Source of the DNA: Marinobacter lipolyticus
Lineage (GTDB): Bacteria; Pseudomonadota; Gammaproteobacteria; Pseudomonadales; Oleiphilaceae
NCBI RefSeq assembly: GCF_018424605.1
Contig: NZ_QTKT01000006.1
Location: 124,001-188,000 of the forward strand
Direction of reading: 5' to 3'
DNA length: 64,000 nucleotides
Shown here piece after piece: positions 35,306 through 43,589 of the stretch (positions are counted from its first letter, which is position 1; the number at the start of each line of letters is the position of its first letter). The notes under the pieces are model-generated. The model searched no databases and had not been told where the DNA came from. It saw only the letters and a list, made by a program, of their open reading frames with translations. The translations under genes and the position numbers were made by a program.

Positions 35306-36187
35306 ATGTCCAGACAGTCCACCCATTCCCAGAAGCTGCTGTTGTTCAGGCTCACCGGACAGAAGCTGTTTGCCATCGGGACCCTGAAAATCCGTGAAAT
35401 TCTGCCATTTGCCCGGCTGACCAAACTCCCCCAAAGTCATTCCGCCGTGCTCGGCACCATGTCGTTCAGGGGCTCGGCAGTGCCGGTCATCGATATGGCG
35501 GCGGCGGTGGGCGGACGCCCACTGACCGCGGAAGAGCAGCAGGCCGGCTCGATCATTGTGACGGATATTCAGCGCCAGGAAATCGGTTTTGTGGTGCGCA
35601 GCGTCAACCGGATCATCGAGGCCGACTGGAAAAAGGTGCAGTCACCGCCTGCGGCATTGGGAGACCAGGCCTTTATCACCGGCCTGATCGATATGGACGG
35701 CGACCTGATTCAGCTGCTGGATGTGGAACTGCTGCTGTCCAAGGTATACCCCAGCGCCGTCGACACCCAGGCAGCGGCGTTGACCGACGTGGAAAGCGAG
35801 TCACTCAGGGCACAGCGGATTCTGCTGGTGGATGACTCGCAGGTGGCCCGCAAGCAGCTGTCCGATGTGCTCGACAGCAAAGGCATTTCCTATGAAGTCA
35901 CCACCAATGGGCAGAATGCCCTGGACCGGCTGCTGGAGGCGCACCGTGGTGGCAATCCGGTGGATATTCTGGTCAGTGATATTGAAATGCCGGGGCTCGA
36001 TGGCTACGAACTGGCGTTCAATATCCGCGACAACACCTCGCTGAGGCAGCCGTACATCATTCTGCACACCTCGCTGAACAGCGAGATGAGCCTGAGCTAC
36101 GCTAATCAGGTCGGGGCCAACGAGGCTCTGACAAAGTTTGATGCCAACGAGCTGATGCAGGCCATGCTGCGGGGCGCGGCGAACTAG
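35306..36187 (+). CDS. cheV: Chemotaxis protein CheV (CheW-receiver fusion)
   Basis: A 293-residue cytoplasmic coupling protein. The N-terminal CheW domain runs from about 8 to 150 (LLLFRLTGQKLFAIGTLKIREILPF as residues about 11-35, and ITGLIDMDGDLIQLLDVE). A receiver domain spans about 172-290 with phospho-acceptor Asp at about 224 in VSDIEMPGLDGYE and acidic DD pair in LLVDDSQ. CheV links chemoreceptors to CheA and is adjusted by phosphorylation. No other chemotaxis gene is near, as is usual for cheV. The ATG lies about 14 bases after AAAGGA, so the site is weak. Confidence 0.92.
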   Translation: MSRQSTHSQKLLLFRLTGQKLFAIGTLKIREILPFARLTKLPQSHSAVLGTMSFRGSAVPVIDMAAAVGGRPLTAEEQQAGSIIVTDIQRQEIGFVVRSVNRIIEADWKKVQSPPAALGDQAFITGLIDMDGDLIQLLDVELLLSKVYPSAVDTQAAALTDVESESLRAQRILLVDDSQVARKQLSDVLDSKGISYEVTTNGQNALDRLLEAHRGGNPVDILVSDIEMPGLDGYELAFNIRDNTSLRQPYIILHTSLNSEMSLSYANQVGANEALTKFDANELMQAMLRGAAN

Positions 36188-36204
36188 GCCGGCGTGAGGT
36201 TGGT

Positions 36205-37878
36205 TTACTGGCTGGCGCTGGCATGATGGATCTGGATGCCGGCACCCGCGTCAATTGAGGTTGCCAGCGCTGCAATCAATTCGCCGTTGTGCTGATAGAT
36301 ATCATCCCGCCAGTGCAGGGCGCCGTTTTCGTCGACCCAACTGGTCCAGTATTCAAGGCGGACCGGCACGGGATCCTCAAGGTAGACCTTGGTTAACTCC
36401 CTCGAGCTGAGCACGCTGTTCACCCGTTCCGCAGACCAGCCACGCTGGTTCGCCAACAGCCTCTGGGCCAGCTCCAGGGAGTCTTCCACGCGAATGCACC
36501 CGGAACTGAAGGAGCGCTGGCTGCGGCTGAACAGGTGGCGAGCGGGGGTGTCGTGCAGGTAGACGTCGAACTCGTTGGGAAACATGAACTTTACCTGCCC
36601 CAGGGCGTTTCCCGGCCCGGGTTCCTGGATCAGTTGAAACGGAAAATAGTCTTCGGAAAGTGCCCACCAATCGACATTGTCCGGATTGACCGGTTCGCGG
36701 TCCGGCCCCCATCCGCGGTAGAGCGAAAAACCGGAGTTGCGTAAATAATCGGGGTTCTGCCGAATCACCGGTAGCTGATCTTCAATCATGATGCTTCGTG
36801 GTACAGTCCAGCTGGGATTGAAAACCAGCTGGCGGATGCTGTCGTGGAACAGAGGCGTGGGCCGGAAGGGCCGCCCGACGATCACGCGACTGCGGAAAAC
36901 CACTTCGCCCTGCTGAACCATGCGAAGCTCGAAGCCGGCAACATTAACAACGACCTGGGTGCCAGTGCTTTCCTCCGGAAGCCAGCGCCATCGTTCCAGG
37001 TTGGCGTCGATCTGTGCCAGGCGTTCGGCCGGCGTGAGGTTCAGCGCGGCCACCGTGGACGTGCCAATCAGGCCGTCTGTATCCAACCCGTGGCGGGCCT
37101 GAAAGCGTTTAACCGCCGACACCAGTGTGCTGTCGTACTCCGAGCCGGCACTGCTGTGGCTGACCGGCAGCGGGTGATCGCCGAGCAGGGTCAGGCGCTG
37201 GCGGATAAGCGGTAGCCGGGTATCCCCGGCACCTGGTCGTATGGTGGTGCCGTCGGCAATTGCTGGCCAGGTGGCATCCTGCAGCGCGTCGACGCTGTCT
37301 CTGGCGAGCAGCAGCCGTTGATAACCCGGCCCGGACGGAGCCAGCCGTTGCAGCGCCGCTTCAACCTCCTGTTGTTCCAGGCCCTGCGCCAGACGCTGTC
37401 CGGCCATATGCCCGCGTGCCCCGGTTACCCTCGCCGGTGTCAGGCTGTCGGGATTCACTTTGCCGTGCAGAAGGTGGGACGCCAGCAGCAGTGCGCTATC
37501 GGTCAGCAGCATGTCCAGCTCGGCGAGGGTTTCGCCGTCCAGCGCGCCGGCGCCGTTGGCAGCCAGGCCAACCATGCGCTGCAGACGGCTGAAGTGGTAA
37601 TCCGAGGGCGTCAGGCCGTGGCGCTCGGATGCCGCGATGACATTGAGAAGGGCAGCCCGATCCGCTGGTCGGGTCCAGGCCAGCGTATAGTCGCGTTGAC
37701 GATAGAAGTGGGACAGGGCGTTTTCGGTGGAGAGCATGCGGCCAAGTGCGCTGACGGGGAAATCCAGGTCGATGGCGCCCATGCGGCTGCGAATCACATC
37801 GTTGGTATGGCCACACAGGGACCACAGGCACATCACAGTCAGAAAAATCCCTCTCACTGCCATCGAACCAGAGATCAT
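36205..37878 (-). CDS. L,D-transpeptidase of the YcbB/LdtD type
   Basis: A 557-residue periplasmic enzyme that makes 3-3 crosslinks in peptidoglycan. After a signal peptide (about 1-25) come a scaffold domain, a peptidoglycan-binding domain (around 260-300: YDSTLVSAVKRFQARHGLDTDGLIGTSTVAALN) and the YkuD catalytic domain from about 320. The active site HDTPARHLFSRS...SSGCIRVED has its catalytic Cys at about 459, with the His upstream, as in LdtD. The size and order fit YcbB. GGAG lies seven bases before the ATG. It converges with cheV. Confidence 0.92.
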   Translation of the reverse strand: MISGSMAVRGIFLTVMCLWSLCGHTNDVIRSRMGAIDLDFPVSALGRMLSTENALSHFYRQRDYTLAWTRPADRAALLNVIAASERHGLTPSDYHFSRLQRMVGLAANGAGALDGETLAELDMLLTDSALLLASHLLHGKVNPDSLTPARVTGARGHMAGQRLAQGLEQQEVEAALQRLAPSGPGYQRLLLARDSVDALQDATWPAIADGTTIRPGAGDTRLPLIRQRLTLLGDHPLPVSHSSAGSEYDSTLVSAVKRFQARHGLDTDGLIGTSTVAALNLTPAERLAQIDANLERWRWLPEESTGTQVVVNVAGFELRMVQQGEVVFRSRVIVGRPFRPTPLFHDSIRQLVFNPSWTVPRSIMIEDQLPVIRQNPDYLRNSGFSLYRGWGPDREPVNPDNVDWWALSEDYFPFQLIQEPGPGNALGQVKFMFPNEFDVYLHDTPARHLFSRSQRSFSSGCIRVEDSLELAQRLLANQRGWSAERVNSVLSSRELTKVYLEDPVPVRLEYWTSWVDENGALHWRDDIYQHNGELIAALATSIDAGAGIQIHHASASQ

Positions 37879-37941
37879 CCTTCCTCTCCAACTTTAAAAC
37901 GTTAGTTCCTCATCACCATCCTAGACCTTTCTCGCGACATA

Positions 37942-37971
37942 CAAAAGCGGAGCCTGACGCGCAGGCCCCGC
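37942..37971 (-). terminator. Rho-independent terminator after the AbiTii gene
   Basis: On the minus strand a 10-bp stem (one G-U pair; plus-strand arms 37947-37956 and 37962-37971) with a five-base loop is followed by TTTTG. It lies 25 bases beyond the stop at 37996 and separates the gene from the L,D-transpeptidase gene downstream. Confidence 0.75.
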
Positions 37972-37995
37972 GTGACATGTGTTTTGTATTTCCCG

Positions 37996-38661
37996 TCAGC
38001 CGGCGCGGCCGAACACTTTCTCGAAGAAGCCGATTTCCCGGGTGTCGGGGATGGGCAACTGGTCAAGCTCGACCATGGCCCGACGCCAGAACTGGTCGGG
38101 CTCATCCAGTGCGCTCGCGAGCTTGCGTTCCTGCTCACTAAAGGAGTTGTGCTCGCCGCCAAGGCCTGCGGCTATGAGTTCACGCGTCCACAGGTAGATG
38201 GCAGCGCGGATGGTCTTCAGCACGCCGCCGTAGGTGTCGCGGCTGACATTGATGGCGAGTTCGGCACTGAGGTTGATCTGGGCCTGCAGTTCTGACATCT
38301 GCTCCTGGGGAAGCGCAATGCGGTTGCCATTGCCTTTCTTGCAGTTAGCGCAGGTTTTCTCAAGCGATCGGATGCCCTCAAGCAGGTCCAGCCGGCCGTG
38401 TTCGGCTTTCTGAACCTCGTCCACCGGTGCCGGAATCCAGCCATACTGGGGTGAGCGCGCCACAATGTGGCCGGGAAGGTCACGGCGATACGGCGGAGCC
38501 TTGGCCGGCTCGCTGTAGCCTTCAAACTCTGCTCGTAGCCAGGCCGCCATTTTCCGGTGCCTGAGCATCATGGCCAGCGTAATGGCCGAAGGCATTAACT
38601 CCTCCAGCATGTCGGTGGCGTCTTTGATCCGTTCCTCCAGATGGTTAACCGGTGCGGACAT
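37996..38661 (-). CDS. AbiTii-domain protein
   Basis: A 221-residue cytoplasmic protein. Residues about 20-75 (LMPSAITLAMMLRHRKMAAWLRAEFEGYSEP then PPYRRDLPGHIVARSPQYGW) match the AbiTii domain pattern: a helix, a W-x-x-x-E-x-x-GY turn and a P-x-YR strand. A later block TYGGVLKTIRAAIYLWTRELIAAGL-GGEHNSFSEQE (about 140-176) is also typical. AbiTii proteins are linked by name and context to abortive phage infection, though few have been tested. The gene is solitary with its own terminator. A CANC pair at about 103-106 might bind a metal. Predicted function is inference. Confidence 0.7.
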   Translation of the reverse strand: MSAPVNHLEERIKDATDMLEELMPSAITLAMMLRHRKMAAWLRAEFEGYSEPAKAPPYRRDLPGHIVARSPQYGWIPAPVDEVQKAEHGRLDLLEGIRSLEKTCANCKKGNGNRIALPQEQMSELQAQINLSAELAINVSRDTYGGVLKTIRAAIYLWTRELIAAGLGGEHNSFSEQERKLASALDEPDQFWRRAMVELDQLPIPDTREIGFFEKVFGRAG

Positions 38662-38915
38662 GCCTGTTCTCCATTTTTTCCGGCAGCTCCGGGAGCCGCC
38701 TTGTTGTTATTGTGAATGATGGGGGCAGGCTGTGGTCCTTGCCCTGGCTAAAAAGTAGTCAGAGAGTGGTCGCGCATCCGTTGTAAAATGTAAGCGATTT
38801 GTTACCGAAGGTAAGGTGTGCTCATTGAAGGAATCGCTGATATTGACTGAAATCAACACGCACCCGGCCATACCGGCGTAGTCTGAGATGTCATACTCGG
38901 TAGCAGGGCCTCAGG

Positions 38916-39584
38916 ATGGACACCGCACCTGACTTTACCGCCCGCCGTCTCGCCATGGTGGAGCACCAGATTCACGCCCGCGGTATTTCATCGCCGCTCG
39001 TTCTGGACGCCATGGGCCGGGTGCGGAGAGAAAAATTCGTACCTGCCGCCAACCGCGAACAGGCCTATGATGACGGCCCGCTGTCGATCGGACTGGGGCA
39101 AACCATTTCCCAGCCCTACGTGGTGGCGTTGATGGTCGAGGCGCTGGGACTGCAGGGTGGAGAGAAAGTGCTGGATGTTGGCACCGGCTCTGGCTACGGC
39201 GCGGCGGTTCTGGCCTGCATCGCCAGCGAGGTCTTTGGTATCGAACGACTGTCGACGCTGGCGCAACGGGCGCGCCGGGTGTTGCTCGCCGAAGGTTTCC
39301 TGAATGTGCATGTGCAGTGCGGTGACGGCACGGTGGGCTGGCCCGGTGCAGCACCATTCGATGGCATCATTGTCGCCGCCGGCGGTCCTGACGTTCCGGA
39401 AACACTCAAGGTTCAGTTGGCGACGGGGGGGCGGCTGGTGATGCCGGTTGGCTCGGAGTTTGGCGGGCAGGAGCTGGTGCGTATCACTCGCCAAACGCCG
39501 TCCCGGTTCCGGCGCGAGACCCTCGGCGGAGTACGTTTCGTTCCCCTGGTCGGTGCCGAGGGCTGGCCGGAGGGAAACCGCTGA
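38916..39584 (+). CDS. pcm: Protein-L-isoaspartate O-methyltransferase
   Basis: A 222-residue SAM-dependent repair enzyme that methylates isoaspartyl residues in damaged proteins. The N-terminal R-x-x-MV-x-x-Q-I-x-A-R-G-I motif (about 10-25), VPAANREQAYDDGPLSIGLGQTISQPYVVA (about 42-70) and the SAM site VLDVGTGSGYGAAVL (about 83-97) are diagnostic. The final part DGIIVAAGGPDVP gives the post-II motif. In many gammaproteobacteria pcm sits with surE and nlpD; here it stands alone, convergent with the DUF1338 gene. The start is the first ATG, five bases after GCCTCAGG. Confidence 0.93.
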   Translation: MDTAPDFTARRLAMVEHQIHARGISSPLVLDAMGRVRREKFVPAANREQAYDDGPLSIGLGQTISQPYVVALMVEALGLQGGEKVLDVGTGSGYGAAVLACIASEVFGIERLSTLAQRARRVLLAEGFLNVHVQCGDGTVGWPGAAPFDGIIVAAGGPDVPETLKVQLATGGRLVMPVGSEFGGQELVRITRQTPSRFRRETLGGVRFVPLVGAEGWPEGNR

Positions 39585-39588
39585 CCGG

Positions 39589-40392
39589 TCAGCCGGAATG
39601 AGTGCTTTCGAAAATTTTGTCCGCCGACGCGGCCACAAAGCCCGGATACAGCTTGCCGGAGGCGTCGGTGTAGCGCAGGGCAAACTCGTAGAAACAGCTG
39701 GGGATGGTTGCCGTGCGGTCGGTGAACCTTACGGGCATCCTGTCTGCCATGGTGGAAGACTGCTCCAGCAACTCCTCTGGCGAGCCTTTCACTTCACCAC
39801 CGGAGTCGTTCACCCGATAGCCATTGGCTTTCAGCAGTTGATTGATGGCTTCGACACTGTGGTACTGCCCCAACTGATTGATGCTGACGGTGAAATGGTT
39901 GGCACGGAATCCCCAGGCGGCGAGCCAGGCGGCGTACTCGCTTTCGGCCAGCAGGGCCTGGTAGGTCGCGTAGTCCAGATGCCAGTGGCGGCCGGAATAA
40001 AGAAAGTTGTCGGCCTTGACGCTCTCGGGTTTGACCTCGTCCACCAGTGTCCGGGCAATGCTCTGCAGCTCGGGTGAGCACTGTTCCGTCAACAGTTCCG
40101 AGATGAAAACCTTGGGAGCCAGCGGGTCCGGGTGTTCGTAGTGCCGGGCATAGAGTTTCTTGGCTTCAAAATGATAGTCACCGCCGCAGTAGTAACCCAG
40201 CGAAGTAAAGTGCGCCGCCAGGGCCTCGAGTCCGACCGGGTCGAGATTGAAGGTGCGCAGTGCGATGTGGTCATTGACAATTCGCTGGCCCTCTTCCGCG
40301 CCCAGTATCCGGTGGATGGCCTCGGCGGAAGGTGTCACGGTGCGGTAGTCCTCCCACAGGTGATCAAACAACAGAGTGCGGTCAGTGTGCAT
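39589..40392 (-). CDS. DUF1338 family protein, 2-oxoadipate dioxygenase/decarboxylase (HglS)-like
   Basis: A 267-residue iron enzyme of the DUF1338 family. Characterised members (HglS) turn 2-oxoadipate, a lysine catabolite, into D-2-hydroxyglutarate with O2. The metal ligands fit: His42 in NDHIALRTF, His166 in RANHFTVS and Glu236 in FYEFALRY; Arg46 matches the substrate-binding arginine. The start at 40392 has GGAGG upstream and overlaps the astA stop by 11 bases, so the two are translationally coupled. The pairing suggests a role in basic amino-acid catabolism. Confidence 0.82.
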   Translation of the reverse strand: MHTDRTLLFDHLWEDYRTVTPSAEAIHRILGAEEGQRIVNDHIALRTFNLDPVGLEALAAHFTSLGYYCGGDYHFEAKKLYARHYEHPDPLAPKVFISELLTEQCSPELQSIARTLVDEVKPESVKADNFLYSGRHWHLDYATYQALLAESEYAAWLAAWGFRANHFTVSINQLGQYHSVEAINQLLKANGYRVNDSGGEVKGSPEELLEQSSTMADRMPVRFTDRTATIPSCFYEFALRYTDASGKLYPGFVAASADKIFESTHSG

Positions 40393-41488
40393 AGTGAGCC
40401 TCCGTGTTGGGCGATTCAGGGTCGTACGCTGCCCGGTTTGCGGCCTGAGCCAGGGGTAAAAAGCGGGCCGCGGCACCGGTCTCCAGGTTGAGTCTGTCGG
40501 CCAGCGAGCGCGGCACGGTCAGCATCTGACGGTGAGGGAGCCAGTCGGCAGCCTCGGTGACCGAGGCGCGGAAACCGAGGGTGTCTGTATTGGCCAGCAG
40601 CATGGGCCGGTGTCGGTTACCGGGCTGATTTCGGGTGATCGCGGGGATGTCGTCGTCCACCACCTGAACCCGGCAGTGCCTCGAATGCTGGACGCTGGCA
40701 ATACGCCCCAGCGGGGCCTCCACGGTGGGCCCGGCGTCGAGAAGATCCACGTAGCCGTGGTGGCGGAAGCCTTCTTCCAGCAGCATTTTCAAGGCCGGTC
40801 GGGTGTGCTGATGGACCTGGCCGATCGTGCGCCGTGCCTCGTCACTCATGTTGGCGGTAAACAGTGGGTTTTCCGGCAGCAGGCTATCCAGCAGGCGGGT
40901 ATTGCCCGTGGCAACCAGCTGGGTAACGGTGGCAAATTCCAGGTTGCCGGCCTGGGTTTTGAGCCAGTTCCAGAACGGTGGCTGACCGCGATCATTGGCA
41001 ACCCCCCGCATCTCAGCAATCACGGTCGATGCGAACCGCTGAGGGTGCTGGGCCATGAACAGAAAACGCACTTTCGACAGCAGTTTGCCCGCGTGGGCCT
41101 TGCGAAACGCCGCGCCGCGATAGGCCGGCCGCAGGTACAGGCTGCAGATCTCGGAGTATCCGGTGTAGTGATTGCACCGGGTTAGCCGTTCGTGCGTGGT
41201 GCCCGCCACCGCACCACGCCGGAAGTGCTCCAGCGGGCGCTCGTGCCCGGCGTAGGCTTCAATGCCGGTGGTCCCCATGATCTCGCCGGTGTCAGTATCC
41301 ACAAGAACGAACAGGTATTGCTCGTCTTTCGGTTGTGTCACCGCCCGTCCAAAACTGTCCATGCTGCGCGCAATCTTGCGCTCGAGAAACGCCGGGTCAT
41401 CGGTCAGCGAGGTGAACCCCGGGCCGGATTCCCGGGCGATGGTGAGCAGGGCTGGCAGATCCTGTGGCTGGATCGGACGAATGATCAT
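40382..41488 (-). CDS. astA: Arginine N-succinyltransferase AstA
   Basis: A 368-residue acyltransferase, first enzyme of the ammonia-producing arginine succinyltransferase pathway. The start MIIRPIQPQDLPALLTIARESGPGFTSL and GYSEICSLYLRPAYRG (about 115-130), then ASTVIAEMRGVANDRGQPPFWNW, are typical AstA blocks. No astB, astC, astD or astE is in this window; instead a DUF1338 gene follows, so either the other genes lie elsewhere or AstA serves another amine. GGGGA precedes the ATG. A divergent Lrp-type gene, 133 bases away, is the likely regulator. Confidence 0.92.
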   Translation of the reverse strand: MIIRPIQPQDLPALLTIARESGPGFTSLTDDPAFLERKIARSMDSFGRAVTQPKDEQYLFVLVDTDTGEIMGTTGIEAYAGHERPLEHFRRGAVAGTTHERLTRCNHYTGYSEICSLYLRPAYRGAAFRKAHAGKLLSKVRFLFMAQHPQRFASTVIAEMRGVANDRGQPPFWNWLKTQAGNLEFATVTQLVATGNTRLLDSLLPENPLFTANMSDEARRTIGQVHQHTRPALKMLLEEGFRHHGYVDLLDAGPTVEAPLGRIASVQHSRHCRVQVVDDDIPAITRNQPGNRHRPMLLANTDTLGFRASVTEAADWLPHRQMLTVPRSLADRLNLETGAAARFLPLAQAANRAAYDPESPNTEAHYAH

Positions 41489-41621
41489 GGGCGTGTCCCC
41501 GGACGACTGAATCAGGATTCTTGTATTGCGGTCAGTATGAAAGGGGTTGGTGTCGGTTTGTAGTGGCAGAATAACCGGAATAATGAAAAGATCAGTCAAA
41601 ATGACGGAGTAAAGTGGCGTT
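41489..41621. promoter_or_regulatory. Divergent promoter region between astA and an Lrp-type gene
   Basis: The 133-base gap holds GAATC-AG-GATTC at 41510-41521 and GTCA-AAA-TGAC at 41595-41605, two small dyads suitable for an Lrp-type octamer. The second lies close to the regulator start, which fits autoregulation. Nothing coding was seen. Confidence 0.4.
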
Positions 41622-42050
41622 ATGCTCGGAAAGCAGGATCAGAAGCTGTTATTGCTGTTGCGGCAAAATGCGCGAACCAGCGTGTCCGACCTCGCGCGGG
41701 CACTTAATTTGTCCCGGTCAACGGTGCAGAACCGCCTGGCCCGCCTCGAAAGCGGTGGGGTTATCAAAGGGTACTCGGTGCAGTTGGGCGACGCCTTTGC
41801 GGCGAATCAGGTCGAAGCGCATGTGTCCATCAAGGTGGTACAGAAGCTGACGTCGAGAACCAACGCGGCGCTGGAGAACATCAGCCAGGTGGCGCAATTG
41901 TTTTCGGTCAGTGGTGAGTACGACCTGATCGCCATTGTGCAGGCGCAGTCACTGGAAGAGCTCAGTGCGGTGCTGGACGAGATCGGCAATCTGGAGGGTG
42001 TCGAGCGCACCAATTCGGCGGTGGTATTGGAAACACGGTTTCGTCGCTGA
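41622..42050 (+). CDS. Lrp/AsnC family transcriptional regulator
   Basis: A 142-residue regulator with a helix-turn-helix at about 6-45 (LLLLLRQNARTSVSDLARALNLSRSTVQNRLARL) and an RAM domain whose GEYDLIAIVQA core lies at about 98-108. It is divergent from the astA-DUF1338 operon, so arginine, lysine or a product may be its effector. It is distinct from the putative PutR at 20840-21292: the N-terminus lacks the C-Q-V insertion and the two share only family-level similarity. The effector is unknown. Confidence 0.87.
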   Translation: MLGKQDQKLLLLLRQNARTSVSDLARALNLSRSTVQNRLARLESGGVIKGYSVQLGDAFAANQVEAHVSIKVVQKLTSRTNAALENISQVAQLFSVSGEYDLIAIVQAQSLEELSAVLDEIGNLEGVERTNSAVVLETRFRR

Positions 42051-42080
42051 AACGTTGCGCCCGATCCCTGGGCGCGGTCA

Positions 42081-42365
42081 TCACGATTGGTCGGTCAGCG
42101 TCGTCTGGTTCAGCAACGACGGCTTCTTCAGCGCTTTGCCGAACAGTTCTTTTTCTTCGGCGATCGCCAGCGCCGCTTTTTCCGCCAGCGCCTCATCCAT
42201 GCCCTCTACCCGTGCCTGCAGGAACTGGGTAATCTCTTCAGCCAGTTCCAGCACCTTGTCTCGGGCATCAGCGTCGGCTTTGGATGAAAAGAGCAGGGTA
42301 TCCGGGTTCTTCAGCGCCATCTCCAGTCCATCCCTTTCCGAGTAATACAGTGCCTGTACAGCCAT
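42081..42365 (-). CDS. yebG: YebG family DNA damage-inducible protein
   Basis: A 94-residue cytoplasmic protein. MAVQALYYSERDGLEMALKNPDTLLFSSKADADARDKVLELAEEI (summarised as residues 1-45) follows YebG, including the SKxDADAxDK core near 31-40. E. coli yebG is SOS-controlled and its product is of unknown biochemical role. Here a textbook LexA box lies 76 bases upstream, which supports the assignment. The ATG at 42363-42365 has GGAGAG upstream, so the 102-residue longer frame is not used. Confidence 0.9.
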   Translation of the reverse strand: MAVQALYYSERDGLEMALKNPDTLLFSSKADADARDKVLELAEEITQFLQARVEGMDEALAEKAALAIAEEKELFGKALKKPSLLNQTTLTDQS

Positions 42366-42440
42366 GAATCTCTCCAATGGGGCCCACACCAGTATGTCGG
42401 TGCGGGGCAGTTGTTACGTACGAGGCAGTGTATCGCGTAA

Positions 42441-42460
42441 AACTGTATATGTATACAGTT
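42441..42460 (-). promoter_or_regulatory. LexA (SOS) box upstream of yebG
   Basis: AACTGTATATGTATACAGTT is a near-perfect match to the gammaproteobacterial CTGT-N8-ACAG operator with an AT core. It is placed where it would overlap the -35 region of a promoter with TACACT as -10 downstream (minus strand). Confidence 0.9.
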
Positions 42461-42485
42461 GTCGGGCTGGTGTGCGTGCAGTTGA

Positions 42486-43400
42486 TCACGCCGGGGTGAT
42501 GACAAAACCCTGTGCCGGAAAATGCACATGGACGGTGCCGGTTCGGGCGTGTTCCCGTTTCAGGATGGTGGTCTGGTCATCGCTGAACAGCAGCAGGCCG
42601 CGGACCGGATCGCGGCCGTAATCGTCCGGTGCCACGTCCACGTTCTGCCCGGTCAGCGGATGTTCCGAGGCGGACGCCAGCATCCGGGGATCGGAATTTC
42701 TGGCGATATCCAGCGCCTGGTCGCCGGTAATATCCGCCGGCTGGCCGTGCCCGAACGCTTTCATACGCTGCATCCAGCTTGCGACCCGGGGGTAATCCCT
42801 GAGCCAGGGTTTACCGGCCAGATCGCACACAAACCAGAGGCTGTGATAGGCCGAAAAATCCGCGATGCAGGGCGAGGGCCCGAACAGAAAATCCTGATCC
42901 AGCATGCTTTCCATCTGGGCCATGTGCGCAAGCACCCGGGCTTTGGCCTGGGGGCCTTTCAGGGCTTTGACCCGGGACCCGCGTCCCATGGCAATGCGAT
43001 CCTTCAGAAACCGGAAGGCATTAATCAACGAGGTTTCCCGGATCAGCTTTTTAAGCATGCGGCCGTCACTGGCGGCAATCACACAGGCGAGAAAGACCTT
43101 GAGGTCGGTTTCACGTACAAATGCCTGAACCTCCTCCGGCTGCTGGTCAAGGATCAGTTCGGACTTTCCGCTGAGACGGGCAATTTCCCGGGCCACCGTG
43201 CGGGTGTCGCAGAACACGTCGGCGCCGATCTGGGCAACCGGAATCTTGCGGTAGCCGCCGGCCAGCACGTCCAGAACCGGGCGAGGCGGCATTTCCTTCA
43301 CAGTAACTGACTGCCAGGGCAGGCCGGCATAGCCAAGCATTGCCCGGGCTTTTTCGCCAAACGGTGACATGGGGTAGTGATAGAGGATCAGTTCATGCAT
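42486..43400 (-). CDS. Glutathione S-transferase family protein with C-terminal extension
   Basis: A 304-residue protein. The thioredoxin-like N-domain (ILYHYPMSPFGEKARAMLGYAGLPW, residues about 5-29) has the SPFGEK motif of Omega- or Zeta-like GSTs; IPVAQIG and DTRTVAREIARL complete it. The helical C-domain spans about 90-225. Residues beyond about 230 (HPLTGQNVDVAPDDYGRDPVRG...) form an extra domain absent from ordinary GSTs of about 220 residues. It may bind a protein partner. Glutathione-linked detoxification is the family role, but this extended form is uncharacterised to my knowledge. Confidence 0.82.
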   Translation of the reverse strand: MHELILYHYPMSPFGEKARAMLGYAGLPWQSVTVKEMPPRPVLDVLAGGYRKIPVAQIGADVFCDTRTVAREIARLSGKSELILDQQPEEVQAFVRETDLKVFLACVIAASDGRMLKKLIRETSLINAFRFLKDRIAMGRGSRVKALKGPQAKARVLAHMAQMESMLDQDFLFGPSPCIADFSAYHSLWFVCDLAGKPWLRDYPRVASWMQRMKAFGHGQPADITGDQALDIARNSDPRMLASASEHPLTGQNVDVAPDDYGRDPVRGLLLFSDDQTTILKREHARTGTVHVHFPAQGFVITPA

Positions 43401-43481
43401 GGCTATTGGTCCGTCGCTGTAAGGAAGTGCCGAGCATACACGGACCGCAGCGCAATGTGTGAAGGCCGGGGTGAATCTGGC

Positions 43482-43589
43482 CTAAGAGGTCAGTAAACCC
43501 GCAGAGGCACAATAAAGAAAAGCGGCGGAGCCGATGAGGATGAGCCCCCAGGCAGGAAAGATCAGGTACGAGCGACTTGTTGTTTTCAT
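43482..43589 (-). CDS. Small hypothetical membrane protein, 35 residues
   Basis: The frame from ATG at 43587-43589 to TAG at 43482-43484 encodes a basic start (MKTTSRSY) and one hydrophobic helix, LIFPAWGLILIGSAAFLYC (about residues 9-27). GGAGG lies seven bases before the ATG, an unusually good site for chance. It sits in a 408-base gap between the GST gene and the divergent synthetase gene. It has no known family. The case rests on the ribosome-binding site and the membrane-like sequence. Confidence 0.5.
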   Translation of the reverse strand: MKTTSRSYLIFPAWGLILIGSAAFLYCASAGLLTS

